This document shows, piece after piece, positions 1 to 10,029 of a DNA stretch of 64,000 nucleotides (positions are counted from its first letter, which is position 1; each line of letters begins with the position of its first letter). The notes under the pieces are model-generated. The model searched no databases. It was not told where the DNA came from and worked only from the letters and a program-made list of their open reading frames with translations. The DNA comes from Accumulibacter appositus (GTDB taxonomy: Bacteria; Pseudomonadota; Gammaproteobacteria; Burkholderiales; Rhodocyclaceae). The position numbers and the translations under genes are program-made. The DNA lies in assembly GCF_035440685.1 (NCBI RefSeq), contig NZ_DAORMW010000003.1; one strand, written 5' to 3'.

Positions 1-1617
<1,617 letters not shown>

Positions 1618-1663
1618 ACGCACCACAGCAAGCGGCGCCATCCCCTCTCGCCAAACGTGAACA

Positions 1664-1700
1664 CCATGAAATCTCGGACTTGCACGCCGAGATTTCATGG
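1664..1700. repeat. Perfect 14-bp inverted repeat (hairpin) downstream of tex
   Basis: The arms CCATGAAATCTCGG (1664-1677) and CCGAGATTTCATGG (1687-1700) are exact reverse complements around a 9-base loop, ACTTGCACG. It lies 47 bases after the tex stop and could act as a transcript-end hairpin, but no T-run follows. The loop plus right arm (CTTGCACGCCG) resembles the first palindrome of the dispersed leader repeat described elsewhere in this window. Confidence 0.7.
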
Positions 1701-1809
1701 CATCAAGGTCGCAACAGCTGAGAATTCCATAAATGCGGCACCATCGACCGCCCCTATGCCACCAGCAGACCGCTCACGGCGCTCATTGACGCAGACATCG
1801 GATCACACC

Positions 1810-2460
1810 ATGTTCCAAGCCATCATTTTCGACCTCGACGGCACGCTGATCGACTCACGCGCCGCCATCCTCGATGCTTTCGGCAAGGCCCTGGCGGAAA
1901 AAGGCATCGCGCCGCGGATCGCGCTCTCCGCCGTGCGCATCGGTCCGCCGCTCGCCGAGACCTTGCGCGAGCTCAGCGGTAGCGACGACGAGGCCCTGCT
2001 CGAATCGCTCGCCGAGCACTTCAAGGCGCACTACGACAGCAGTGGTTACCGTGCCAGCGAAGTCTTCGCCGGCATCCCGGAGCTGCTCGAAGCCCTTGCA
2101 GAAAACGGCAGGCGCTGCTTCCTGGCCACCAACAAGCGCATCGTGCCGACACGCCTGATTCTCCAGTACCTGCAGTGGGAGCCCTACTTCGAAGAGGTGT
2201 ACGCGCTCGATCGCGAGACGCCGCGCCTGCCCGACAAGCGCAGCATGCTCGCCCGACTCCTCGCCGAGCAGGCGCTGGACGCGCAGAACTGCATTTACGT
2301 CGGGGACACGCCGGAGGACGAAGCGGCCGCCCGCGCCAATGCCCTGCGCTTTACGGCCGTGAGCTGGGGCTACGGCCAGTTCCCGAACGCAGACCGGCTA
2401 CTGTTCAGCACGCCACGCGAGCTCGGCACTTTCCTCTGCCAAGGAGAAAACGCGCGCTGA
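1810..2460 (+). CDS. HAD-superfamily phosphatase, phosphoglycolate phosphatase-like
   Basis: This is a 216-residue protein starting MFQAIIFDLDGTLIDS. It has the HAD nucleophile motif DxDGT (Asp8, Asp10), a helical cap (about residues 16-85), motif II Thr in the FLATNKR segment, and the motif IV GDTPEDEAAA acidic pair. Length and layout fit the Gph/PGP subfamily of small-molecule phosphatases. The frame is open about 50 codons further upstream, but those residues are not HAD-like, so ATG 1810 is chosen. The substrate is not determined. A damaged copy of its first ~25 codons lies at 26798-26899, so this gene, or a close relative, once also sat next to the neuB/glycosyltransferase genes. Confidence 0.88.
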   Translation: MFQAIIFDLDGTLIDSRAAILDAFGKALAEKGIAPRIALSAVRIGPPLAETLRELSGSDDEALLESLAEHFKAHYDSSGYRASEVFAGIPELLEALAENGRRCFLATNKRIVPTRLILQYLQWEPYFEEVYALDRETPRLPDKRSMLARLLAEQALDAQNCIYVGDTPEDEAAARANALRFTAVSWGYGQFPNADRLLFSTPRELGTFLCQGENAR

Positions 2461-2478
2461 TCCGCAGCGTCGCGCCGG

Positions 2479-2507
2479 CCGGCAATGCGGCGCGAAGCCA
2501 CTATAAT
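2479..2507 (+). promoter_or_regulatory. Possible sigma-70 promoter of the SNF2 helicase gene
   Basis: A perfect -10 box TATAAT lies at 2502-2507. The hexamer 17 bases upstream is poor, so this would be a -10-driven promoter. It implies a leader of about 190 nt that includes a copy of the dispersed repeat before the helicase start at 2702. Confidence 0.35.
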
Positions 2508-2540
2508 CGGCAGCAGCCCGACACGAACGGACAGCCCAAT

Positions 2541-2660
2541 TCACGAAAGCCATGACCGCTCCCCCTTGTATCTTTCGTCTTGTGGTCTCTTCCCCCGGCC
2601 CTTCTCCCGCAGAGGGGAGACGGGAGCTTCGTGAGTCGCGGATGCGACTTTTACGGTAAT
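2541..2660 (+). repeat. Dispersed leader repeat, copy 1 (internally deleted)
   Basis: Begins CACGAAAGCCATGACCGC and ends with the palindrome-like GTCGCGGATGCGAC followed by TTTTACGG. The central part (GATTCCGGC and GGGAGCATGCTCCC palindromes) is missing, but the CTCCC-GCAGA-GGGGAG hairpin and the GGGAGCTTCGTGAGTCGC block are kept. It ends about 40 bases before the helicase start, in the same orientation. Confidence 0.75.
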
Positions 2661-2701
2661 GCCCCCCTCCTCGACTCCACCACGCCACGCCCGCCGACGC
2701 C

Positions 2702-5281
2702 ATGACCAAGACCTCCGGACAAGCCACCCCTAAAGGCCGCAAGGCGACCTCCCGCGGCACCAGCGAGCCGCGCCTCTCGCGCCAGCGCAAACCGGCGGAC
2801 CTGCCGACCGACGCCTGGCAAAGGGGCTTGCGCCGCCAGTTCGGCCGCGAGCAGGCTTTCGCTTTCGAGAATCTGGGCGACGATCCGGTGTTTTCCGATT
2901 TCGCCGTCTTCAACCCCGAAAGCCGGCGCCGCTACCGGGTCGTCATCCGCGGCGCGCAGCCCGGCGACAACCGCTGCTCGTGCCCCGATTTCGCGACCAA
3001 CGACCTCGGCACCTGCAAGCACATCGAATTCACCCTCGCCCGGATCACCGCCGATGCGGCGGACAAGCGCACGCTCGAACAGGGTTTCCGCGAATCGTTC
3101 AGCGAGCTGTTTCTCGACTACGCCGGCCAGCGACGCGTCCGCCTGCGCCTCGGCGCCGGCTTTCCTGCCGAGCTGCAGGCGCAGGCAAGTACCCTCTTCG
3201 ACGCCGGCAGTGGCTGGCAGCTGTCGGCGCAGCGCTTTGCCGACCTCCCCGCCTTCATCGATCAGGTACGCAGCAGCGGTCACGACCTGCGCTGCCAGGA
3301 CGACGCCCTGACCTATGTCGCCGAAGTCCGTGATGGCGAAGCGCGCCGCAAGACGCTCGCCCTCCTCTATCCCACCGGCGCCGATGCCCCCACACTGCAG
3401 ACCCTGCTCAAGGTCGGGCTCTATCCCTACCAGCGCGAAGGCGCACTCTTCGCCGCGCGTGCCGGACGCGCGTTGCTCGGCGACGAGATGGGCCTCGGCA
3501 AGACCGTGCAGGCCATCGCGGCGATGGAGATTTTCGCGCGCCACTTCGCTGCCGAGCGCGTGCTGGTGGTCTGCCCGACTTCGCTCAAGCACCAGTGGGA
3601 ACGCGAAATCGCCCGCTTCAGCGAACGCCAGGCGACGGTCATCGGCGGCCTGCGCGCGGTCCGCGAGGCGCGCTACGCGCAGGACGACTTCTGCAAGATC
3701 ACCAACTACGAAACCCTGGGCCGCGACCTCGACCTGATCCAGGCTTGGGCACCGGACCTGGTAATCGTCGACGAAGCGCAGCGCATCAAGAACTGGAACA
3801 CCATCGCCGCGCGCGCGCTAAAGCGCGTCGACAGCCCCTATGCGCTGGTACTCACCGGCACGCCGCTGGAAAACCGCCTCGAGGAGCTGATCTCGATCGT
3901 CCAGTTCGTCGACCAGCATCGCCTCGGCCCGACCTGGCGCCTGCTCGACGAGCACCAGGAGCGCGACGAACGCGGCCGCGTCATCGGCTACCGCAAGCTG
4001 CAACAGATTGGCGAGACGCTGGCCCCGATCATGTTGCGGCGACGCAAGGCGGCGGTCCTCGAACAACTGCCCGAGCGCGTCGACAACACCCTGTTCGTGC
4101 CGATGACCCCGCAGCAGGCCGACCATCACGAGGAAAACCGCGCCCAGGTGGCGCGTATCGTGCACCGCTGGCGGCACACCGGCTTTCTCTCCGAGAAGGA
4201 CCAGCTGCGCATGCGCTGCGCGCTGCAGAACATGCGCATGTCGTGCAACAGCACCTTCCTGATCGACCACGAAACGGACCATGGCTACAAGGCCGACGAA
4301 CTGGCCGCGCTGCTCGACGACATCCTCGACGACCCGCAAGCCAAGGTCGTCGTCTTCAGCCAGTGGCTGCGTACGCACGAGCTGATCGTCCGCCGCCTCG
4401 ACGAGCGTGGCTGGCAACACGTGCTCTTCCACGGCGGCGTTCCCAGCGACAAGCGCGGCGCGCTGATCGACCGCTTCAACAACGATCCCGACTGCCGCGT
4501 CTTTCTCAGTACCGACGCCGGCGGCGTCGGCCTCAACCTGCAACACGCCGCGGCGGTGATCGTGAACATGGACCTGCCGTGGAATCCGGCGGTACTCGAA
4601 CAGCGCATCGGTCGCGTGCACCGCCTCGGCCAGACGCGCGGCGTGCAGGTGATCAACTTCGTCGCCCGCGGAACGATCGAGGAAGGCATGCTCTCGGTGC
4701 TGGCCTTCAAGCAATCGCTGTTTGCCGGCGTCCTCGACGGCGGCGAAAGCGAAGTCGTCCTGAACGGCACAAGGCTGTCGAAGTTCATGGAGACGGTCGA
4801 AAAAGCCACCAGCGCCGTCGAAAACCAGGCCGCCAGCGAAGACGACGGCCAGGATACGCCGCCGCTGGCGGCAACCAACGCCGCTGAGGACGACGACGCG
4901 GATAACGCCGACACGTCCGACGAGTCCGACCAAGCGGATGAAAGTGCAGCGAGCGCACCGGCAAGCGAGCCGCCGCCAGCGTCAGGCGAAGGCGTGGCCG
5001 AGGCCGAAGCCACGCCCGCCACCGACCGGGAAGTCCCGGCGGAGCAGGCAGCCGCAGCCGCAACGGCGCCCGCCAGTGCCGATCCCTGGGCGCCGCTGCT
5101 GGCAGCTGGCGCCCAGGTGCTCGGCGAATTGGCCGCAGCGTCGCAAGGCGAGCGTCAATCGAGCTTGGTGCATACCGACCCGGCGACCGGCCAGCGCTAT
5201 CTCAGACTGCCGGTACCGGACCCGCAGACCGTGCACAGACTCGCCGAAGGACTGCTGGCGCTGCTTGGCAGGCCCAAATAG
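2702..5281 (+). CDS. SWIM zinc-finger SNF2-family DNA helicase / translocase
   Basis: This is an 859-residue cytoplasmic protein. A SWIM zinc finger is seen at residues 92-107 (Cys92, Cys94, Cys105, His107), as in the RapA/HepA-like SWIM-SNF2 family. The ATPase core follows: Walker A GDEMGLGKT near 260, DEAQ box near 357, LTGTPLENRLEE motif III near 385. The C-terminal helicase lobe has STDAGGVGLNLQ near 600 and the QRIGRVHRLGQ arginine-finger motif near 635. A long Ala/Glu/Asp-rich low-complexity linker (about 695-800) precedes a short conserved C-terminal piece (DPATGQRYLRLPVPD). Role inferred from family: ATP-driven remodelling of protein-DNA complexes. ATG 2702 gives MTKTSGQATPK; the same N-terminus recurs as a remnant at 7974-8174, which supports this start. 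Confidence 0.92.
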   Translation: MTKTSGQATPKGRKATSRGTSEPRLSRQRKPADLPTDAWQRGLRRQFGREQAFAFENLGDDPVFSDFAVFNPESRRRYRVVIRGAQPGDNRCSCPDFATNDLGTCKHIEFTLARITADAADKRTLEQGFRESFSELFLDYAGQRRVRLRLGAGFPAELQAQASTLFDAGSGWQLSAQRFADLPAFIDQVRSSGHDLRCQDDALTYVAEVRDGEARRKTLALLYPTGADAPTLQTLLKVGLYPYQREGALFAARAGRALLGDEMGLGKTVQAIAAMEIFARHFAAERVLVVCPTSLKHQWEREIARFSERQATVIGGLRAVREARYAQDDFCKITNYETLGRDLDLIQAWAPDLVIVDEAQRIKNWNTIAARALKRVDSPYALVLTGTPLENRLEELISIVQFVDQHRLGPTWRLLDEHQERDERGRVIGYRKLQQIGETLAPIMLRRRKAAVLEQLPERVDNTLFVPMTPQQADHHEENRAQVARIVHRWRHTGFLSEKDQLRMRCALQNMRMSCNSTFLIDHETDHGYKADELAALLDDILDDPQAKVVVFSQWLRTHELIVRRLDERGWQHVLFHGGVPSDKRGALIDRFNNDPDCRVFLSTDAGGVGLNLQHAAAVIVNMDLPWNPAVLEQRIGRVHRLGQTRGVQVINFVARGTIEEGMLSVLAFKQSLFAGVLDGGESEVVLNGTRLSKFMETVEKATSAVENQAASEDDGQDTPPLAATNAAEDDDADNADTSDESDQADESAASAPASEPPPASGEGVAEAEATPATDREVPAEQAAAAATAPASADPWAPLLAAGAQVLGELAAASQGERQSSLVHTDPATGQRYLRLPVPDPQTVHRLAEGLLALLGRPK

Positions 5282-5311
5282 GGTCGCCGGCCGACCCGGC
5301 GCCGGCCGCAC

Positions 5312-5479
5312 GAAGGCGAGGCTCGAGCCCTACAACGCCTGCTTTCCCAGCGCTTTGGCGCGATCCCGATGGCCATTGTCGAGCAGATAGCGGCGGCCGA
5401 CCTCGAACAGGTCGAAGCCTGGTTTGATGCCGCCATTACCGCGCCGGATATGGCCACCGTGTTCGCCCCGACAGGGTAA
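5312..5479 (+). pseudogene. Remnant: C-terminal DUF4351 segment of an Rpn-family protein
   Basis: The 55 codons before the TAA at 5477 read EGEARALQRLLSQRFGAIP and onward. They match, almost residue for residue, the last ~55 residues of the Rpn-like gene ending at 7677. The similarity continues past the stop (ATGGCCAGACGGGTTGCC near 5532 versus ATGGCCAGAAGAGTTGCC near 7725), so the DNA segment, not just the domain, was duplicated. There is no start, no nuclease domain and no plausible independent expression. Confidence 0.8.
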
Positions 5480-5750
5480 CTGATTAGCCTCTGGCAAGTG
5501 GCGTCCGTATGCCGACGCAGCTGCAGACCGGATGGCCAGACGGGTTGCCGCCATGATTCTCGCGGCGAAACACGGCTCACCCGGAGAGTTTTCGTCGATC
5601 GATCAAAGCCAGCGAGCACCGCCAAGCACTGACAGACGAGGTTGTCACTTAGGGCATACACAAGTCCAGACTTGCGAGATGCACACCATGCGCGTCAAGC
5701 GATCCGCTTGTGCCCACCGCCGCCACGACCCGGCGCAGCCCTCATAGCTT

Positions 5751-5794
5751 TTATACAAATTGACGATTCAATCTTCGTTCTGTATAAAACAGAC
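5751..5794 (+). promoter_or_regulatory. Strong sigma-70 promoter with palindrome, likely giving a leaderless mRNA
   Basis: TTGACG (5760-5765), a 17-base spacer and TATAAA (5783-5788) form a near-consensus promoter. The -10 ends six bases before the ATG at 5795, so transcription should start at or next to the initiation codon. TTATACA (5751-5757) and TGTATAA (5781-5787) are inverted repeats overlapping both boxes, suggesting a repressor site. The same arrangement is kept at 20638-20675 before the broken copy of the gene. Confidence 0.75.
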
Positions 5795-6973
5795 ATGATC
5801 CCTCGCGCGCTCACGGAGACCCTCCAGCGTTTTGCCCAAAGCTTCCCGGTGGTGGCTATTACCGGGCCACGACAGTCAGGCAAGACAACGCTGGCCCGAA
5901 CAGTTTTCGCGGACAAGGCCTACGTATCACTCGAAGACCCAATCGAGCGCGCTTTCGCCCTTGAGGACCCGCGCGGTTTTCTCGCCCGCTTCGAACAGGG
6001 CGCGGTGTTCGACGAGGCGCAGCGCTGGCCGGATCTTTTTTCCTACCTGCAAGGAATGGTCGATACGAAGCGAGCGCCGGGTCGCTTCGTACTCACCGGA
6101 TCTCAGCAGTTCGGCCTTCTTGCCGGGGTCACCCAGTCACTGGCCGGGCGCGTTGGCCTCACACGGCTGTTGCCGCTCACATTTGCCGAGATGCCCGAGG
6201 TTTCGCGGCAACTTGGCATCGACGCGATGATGATGCAGGGCGGCTATCCATTTCTCCACACCCAGCCGATCATAGCGGCTGACTGGTTCTCCAGCTACAT
6301 CGCCACCTACGTCGAACGCGATGTGCGCCAAGTGCTGAACATCCAGGACCTCGGCACTTTCCAGCGCTTCCTGCGCTTGTGTGCCGGCCGCAGCGGACAG
6401 TTGCTTAACCTGAGTGCGCTGGCAGGCGAAGCCGGAATTTCCCACAACACCGCACGTGCCTGGCTTTCCGTCCTCGAATCGAGTGACCTGGTGTTCCTGC
6501 TGCCGCCCTACCACCGCAATTTCGGCAAGCGGCTGGTCAAGACCCCCAAGCTGTATTTCCTGGACAGTGGGCTTGCCTGTTGGCTACTCGGCATTCGCTC
6601 ACCGGAAGTGCTTTCCCTGCATCCGAGTCGCGGCGCCTTGTTCGAAACCTGGGTCCTTGGTGAGTTCGTCAAGGGCCGCTTCAACCTTGGCCTGCCCACT
6701 GATTTGTATTTCTGGCGTGACAATAATGGGCTGGAGGCGGACTTAATATTTGAAGTCGGCGCTCACCTTCAACCTGTAGAGATCAAGTCCGGGCAAACGG
6801 TCACCCGCGACTACCTGCAGGCCGGCCAGGCATCAGCACGCTTTGCCCGCAGCGAAGCTCTCCGACCGTGGCTCATCTATGGCGGCAGCGAGTCGTACGA
6901 GCGGAGCGGGGTAAGCGTGATCGGGTGGCGCGACATCGCCTCCAGGCTTTCTTCATCCGCGGCGCCCCCCTGA
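5795..6973 (+). CDS. AAA-type ATPase of the DUF4143 family
   Basis: This is a 392-residue protein. It has Walker A GPRQSGKTT (24-32), Walker B with VFDEAQRW (about 70-76), and sensor-type LTGSQQFGLL near 103. A helix-turn-helix-like middle region (ALAGEAGISHNTARAWLSVLE) and a C-terminal PD-(D/E)XK-like region (WRDNNGLEADLIFEV, then PVEIKSGQT) follow. This is the usual architecture of the widespread 'ATP-binding protein, DUF4143' family, whose biological role is unsettled. ATG 5795 is chosen because it follows the promoter directly; the open frame extends upstream without family similarity. The stop TGA overlaps the ATG of a truncated TPP-enzyme fragment. A decayed copy with the P-loop and middle deleted is at 20682-21125. 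Confidence 0.9.
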   Translation: MIPRALTETLQRFAQSFPVVAITGPRQSGKTTLARTVFADKAYVSLEDPIERAFALEDPRGFLARFEQGAVFDEAQRWPDLFSYLQGMVDTKRAPGRFVLTGSQQFGLLAGVTQSLAGRVGLTRLLPLTFAEMPEVSRQLGIDAMMMQGGYPFLHTQPIIAADWFSSYIATYVERDVRQVLNIQDLGTFQRFLRLCAGRSGQLLNLSALAGEAGISHNTARAWLSVLESSDLVFLLPPYHRNFGKRLVKTPKLYFLDSGLACWLLGIRSPEVLSLHPSRGALFETWVLGEFVKGRFNLGLPTDLYFWRDNNGLEADLIFEVGAHLQPVEIKSGQTVTRDYLQAGQASARFARSEALRPWLIYGGSESYERSGVSVIGWRDIASRLSSSAAPP

Positions 6974-7086
6974 TGGTCACCGTCGCCACCCACGTGGCTC
7001 AACACCTCGCCGCAGGCGGCCACCGCCACGTCTTCCTCCTCAGCCTCTCAACCCCGCACACGGGCCAGGCGTTCGCGAAGCAATAG
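6973..7086 (+). pseudogene. Truncated 5' end of a TPP-dependent (IlvB-like) enzyme gene
   Basis: Codons from ATG 6973 read MVTVATHVAQHLAAGGHRHV. They match the first ~24 residues of the intact TPP enzyme at 21122 (MITVATHLAQRLAANGHRHV), then diverge and stop at 7086. As in the intact locus, the ATG overlaps the stop of a DUF4143 ATPase gene. It is therefore the left-hand partner of a duplicated ATPase-TPP junction. Confidence 0.8.
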
Positions 7087-7089
7087 GGC

Positions 7090-7677
7090 TTGTGTCACCT
7101 TGGTCTACGCGGCCGTTGCCCCACATGGGCAGCAGAGTATCTGGAAGGCCTGCAACGGGTAATGGCGGCGATATTCCGAATGGAGCACACTCACGACACG
7201 GATGACGCGAAACGGGCGATCCGCTATCTTGGCCAGGCCGTCGCCCAATCGCCATTCAAGCAAACGATAGACCGCGCGGTGATGCAGTGGATGCAGTACC
7301 GTCTCAGTCGCAAGATGCCCGGACTGCCACTGCCGGAACTCGATGACATGCTGAAAGGAACCGAAATGCTGGAAACGAATATTGATCAATGGAAAGCCAA
7401 AGCGGTGGCGGAAGGCATGCTGCTGGGCGAGCAAAAAGGCCTGCAGATCGGCAAGCTCGAAGGCAAGCTCGAAGGCAAGCTCGAAGGCAAGCTCGAAGGC
7501 AAAATAGAAGGCGAGGCGCACGCCCTGCAACACCTGCTTTCCCGGCGCTTTGGCGCGATCCCGATGGACATTGTCGAGCGGATAGCCGCGGCCGACCTTG
7601 AACAGATCGAAGCCTGGTTCGATACCGCCATTACCGCGCCGGACATTGCCTCCGTGTTCACCCCGACACGGAACTGA
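7090..7677 (+). pseudogene. N-terminally truncated Rpn-family (DUF4351) nuclease/transposase-like protein
   Basis: The readable frame gives 195 residues that match only the C-terminal half of the Rpn family: a helical region (RAIRYLGQAVAQSPFKQTIDRAV), an EKQ-rich linker with KLEG repeats, and the C-terminal DUF4351 domain (LLSRRFGAIPMDIVERIAAADLEQIEAW). The N-terminal PD-(D/E)XK domain expected in full proteins of about 300 residues is missing. It joins the TPP fragment at about 7087. If translated, ATG 7162 is the first reasonable start. A shorter duplicate of its 3' end lies at 5312-5479. Probably non-functional. Confidence 0.7.
7450..7509 (+). repeat. 12-bp tandem repeat encoding KLEG
   Basis: Four perfect copies of GGCAAGCTCGAA (7450-7497) are followed by one altered copy (7498-7509). 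They encode a repeated Gly-Lys-Leu-Glu linker just before the DUF4351 domain. Such in-frame repeats are common in Rpn-family linkers. Confidence 0.9.
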
Positions 7678-7973
7678 CCAGCCTCTGAGCCTATCCTCCG
7701 CACGCGGACACCGCGGCAGACCATATGGCCAGAAGAGTTGCCACCATGATTGTCGACCTTGACCACACCCTGCCCAATAGCCTGCGCCTCTGCCCGCCTA
7801 GCCCTGAACCCAAACCCGCCGATACCATGACCAAGACCAAGACCTCTGGACCAAGCACCGCCTGCGGCAGCTTCGCCGCACGACCCACGCAGCAGGGGGC
7901 GGAAGCTTCCCGGAAAAAACTCCCACCTCGCCTTGCCAATGCCGAGAACCTGAACCGACTCGCGTCAATACCC

Positions 7974-8174
7974 ATGACTAAAACGACCGGCACAGCCTCC
8001 GCAAGAACAATCCGAGAGACCGCCCGTAGGCCCAACGCACGACGCCTCTCGCCCCTGCGAAGACCAGCCAAACTGCCGGTCGACGCCTGGCAACGGGCGG
8101 TGCGCCGACCATTTGGCAGCAAGCACGCCGTCGCTTCTCCTGCTGCTCTTCCGAAACGCGAAAAGGGCGCATGA
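7974..8174 (+). pseudogene. Remnant of the 5' end of a SWIM-SNF2 helicase gene
   Basis: The frame from ATG 7974 reads MTKTTGTASARTIRETARRP, then LSPLRRPAKLPVDAWQRAVR and RPFGSKHA. The intact helicase at 2702 has MTKTSGQATPKGRKATSRGT, then LSRQRKPADLPTDAWQRGLR and RQFGREQA. After about 55 codons similarity ends, and the frame closes at 8174, overlapping the rfbF start. A second partial copy of the same start (MTKTKTSGPS) is at 7827. No ATPase domain follows, so this is a leftover of a duplicated or recombined helicase gene. Confidence 0.75.
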
Positions 8175-8941
8175 AAGCCGTCATCCTTGCCGGCGGTACG
8201 GGCACGCGCCTAGTGGAAGAAACCATCGTGCGGCCGAAACCGATGCTTGAAATCGGCGGCAAGCCGATCCTCTGGCATATCATGAAAATCTATGCCGGCC
8301 ACGGCATCAACGACTTCGTGATCTGCCTGGGGTATAAGGGCTACATGATCAAGGAGTACTTCGCCAACTACTTCCTGCATACCTCGGACGTGACCTTCGA
8401 CATGGCGAGCAACCAGATGCAAGTACACGAGCGTCACGCCGAGCCCTGGCGGGTAACGCTGATCGACACCGGCGACGCGACACAAACCGGTGGGCGGCTG
8501 CGCCGCGTGCGTGCGCATCTCGACAAGGACGAAGCATTCTGTTTCACCTACGGCGATGGCGTCGGGAACATCGACGTCAGTGCAGCGATCGCCTTCCATC
8601 GCCAGCGCCAGGTGAGCGCCACGGTCACCGCGGTCACCCCGCCTGGGCGTTTTGGTGCCCTTGAGCTGGCGGAGGAGCGTGTCGTCGCCTTTTGCGAGAA
8701 GCCGCGCGGCGACGGCGGCTGGATCAACGGCGGCTTCTTCGTTCTCAACCCCAGCGTACTCGACCTGATCGACGGCGATGCCTGCATTTGGGAAGCGGGG
8801 CCGGTCGAACGCTTGGCCCAGACCGGCCAACTTGCCGCGTGGCGACACGACGGCTTCTGGCAGGGCATGGACACCTTGCGCGACAAGAACCACCTCGAAA
8901 ACCTCTGGGCTTCCGGCACGGCCCCTTGGAAAAACTGGTGA
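8171..8941 (+). CDS. rfbF: Glucose-1-phosphate cytidylyltransferase
   Basis: This is a 256-residue nucleotidyltransferase matching the usual RfbF/DdhA length. The signature MKAVILAGGTGTRLVEET is at the N-terminus, followed by the RPKPMLEIGGKPI motif, the YGDGVGNID metal-binding region near 137, and the WINGGFFVL motif near 182. It converts CTP and glucose-1-phosphate to CDP-glucose, the first committed step toward CDP-linked 3,6-dideoxyhexoses. It is the first gene of a tightly packed run: its stop overlaps the rfbG start by 4 bases. It directly follows a helicase-gene remnant, so the left border of the polysaccharide locus lies here. Confidence 0.96.
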   Translation: MKAVILAGGTGTRLVEETIVRPKPMLEIGGKPILWHIMKIYAGHGINDFVICLGYKGYMIKEYFANYFLHTSDVTFDMASNQMQVHERHAEPWRVTLIDTGDATQTGGRLRRVRAHLDKDEAFCFTYGDGVGNIDVSAAIAFHRQRQVSATVTAVTPPGRFGALELAEERVVAFCEKPRGDGGWINGGFFVLNPSVLDLIDGDACIWEAGPVERLAQTGQLAAWRHDGFWQGMDTLRDKNHLENLWASGTAPWKNW

Positions 8942-10029
8942 TTCAGCCCGCATTTTGGAAAGGCAGGCGCGTCCTGATCACCGGACATACCGGCTTCAAG
9001 GGTGGCTGGCTTTCCCTGTGGCTACAGACAATGGGTGCCGAAGTCACTGGCTATGCGCTACCGCCGGCAACTCAGCCGAACCTGTTCGAGATCGCTCGCG
9101 TCGGCCAGAAGATGAAGTCGATTCTCGCCGACATCAGGGACCCGGACCAGCTGCGCGCAGCCTTTTTCAAGCACCAGCCGGAAATCGTCGTCCATCTCGC
9201 GGCGCAGGCCGAGATACTGCCCGCGTACTCCCGCCCCGTTGAGACGTACAGCACCAATGTGATGGGCACTGTCAATGTTCTCGAGACCGTGCGCCAGAGC
9301 AATGGCGTGCGTGCCGTCGTCGTCGTCACCAGTGACAAGTGCTATGAGAACCGGGAGTCGGGACAGGCCTACCACGAGAGAGATCCACTCGGCGGCGCCG
9401 ATCCCTACAGCAGCAGCAAGGGCTGTGCCGAACTGGTCGCCGCCGCCTATCGTTCCTCGTTCTTCAACCCCGTCGATCACGCCAAGCACGGCACGGCGAT
9501 CGCCACCGCCCGAGCCGGCAACGCCATCGGTGGTGGTGACTGGTCGGCGAACCGTTTGATTCCCGATGCCATTCGCGCTTTTGTCGACAAGCAGCCACTG
9601 CAGGTACGCCATCCCGCGGCGATTCGCCCGTGGCAGCACGTTCTCGAACCTCTGGCCGGTTACCTGATGCTCGCCGAGCAACTGGTCCAACAGGGTGCAA
9701 GCTTCGCTGAGGCATGGAACTTCGGCCCGGCCGACGACAATGCGCCCAGTGTCGAACAGCTACTCGATGCGCTGGTTAGCCTCTGGGGCGACGGCACTAC
9801 CTGGGAGCGCGACCACCACCCGCATCCGCATGAAGCGCGGCAGCTTCGACTCGATGCTTGGAAAGCGATCTCAATGCTGCGCTGGCAGCCGCGCTGGTCA
9901 CTCGGTTCCGCCCTGCGGATGACCGTAGCCTGGCACCGCGCGCATTTGCGCGGCGAAGATATGGCCGCCGTTTCCAGACAACAGATCGACAGCTACTGCC
10001 GAGCCACTTCCCGCGCAGGTATGGCATGA
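8938..10029 (+). CDS. rfbG: CDP-glucose 4,6-dehydratase
   Basis: This is a 363-residue extended SDR. It starts at GTG 8938 in a GTGA overlap with the rfbF stop, and this start places the Rossmann motif TGHTGFKGGW at residue ~15, as in known RfbG/DdhB proteins. The long open frame upstream is only antiphase to rfbF. The catalytic Tyr-Lys is in YSSSKGCAEL, with Ser/Asp/Lys in TSDKCYEN and the RAGNAIGGGDW segment typical of 4,6-dehydratases. It produces CDP-4-keto-6-deoxyglucose from CDP-glucose using bound NAD. Confidence 0.95.
   Translation: MIQPAFWKGRRVLITGHTGFKGGWLSLWLQTMGAEVTGYALPPATQPNLFEIARVGQKMKSILADIRDPDQLRAAFFKHQPEIVVHLAAQAEILPAYSRPVETYSTNVMGTVNVLETVRQSNGVRAVVVVTSDKCYENRESGQAYHERDPLGGADPYSSSKGCAELVAAAYRSSFFNPVDHAKHGTAIATARAGNAIGGGDWSANRLIPDAIRAFVDKQPLQVRHPAAIRPWQHVLEPLAGYLMLAEQLVQQGASFAEAWNFGPADDNAPSVEQLLDALVSLWGDGTTWERDHHPHPHEARQLRLDAWKAISMLRWQPRWSLGSALRMTVAWHRAHLRGEDMAAVSRQQIDSYCRATSRAGMA

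Noticed and set aside
2651..3592. Long minus-strand frames opposite the SNF2 helicase (also 3818-4933)
   Set aside because: Shadow frames of a gene with clear helicase motifs; no ribosome binding site or recognisable domain.
7450..7509. Short tandem repeats that could suggest a CRISPR array
   Set aside because: Units are 12 bp, have no spacers and are in-frame codons of a protein linker.
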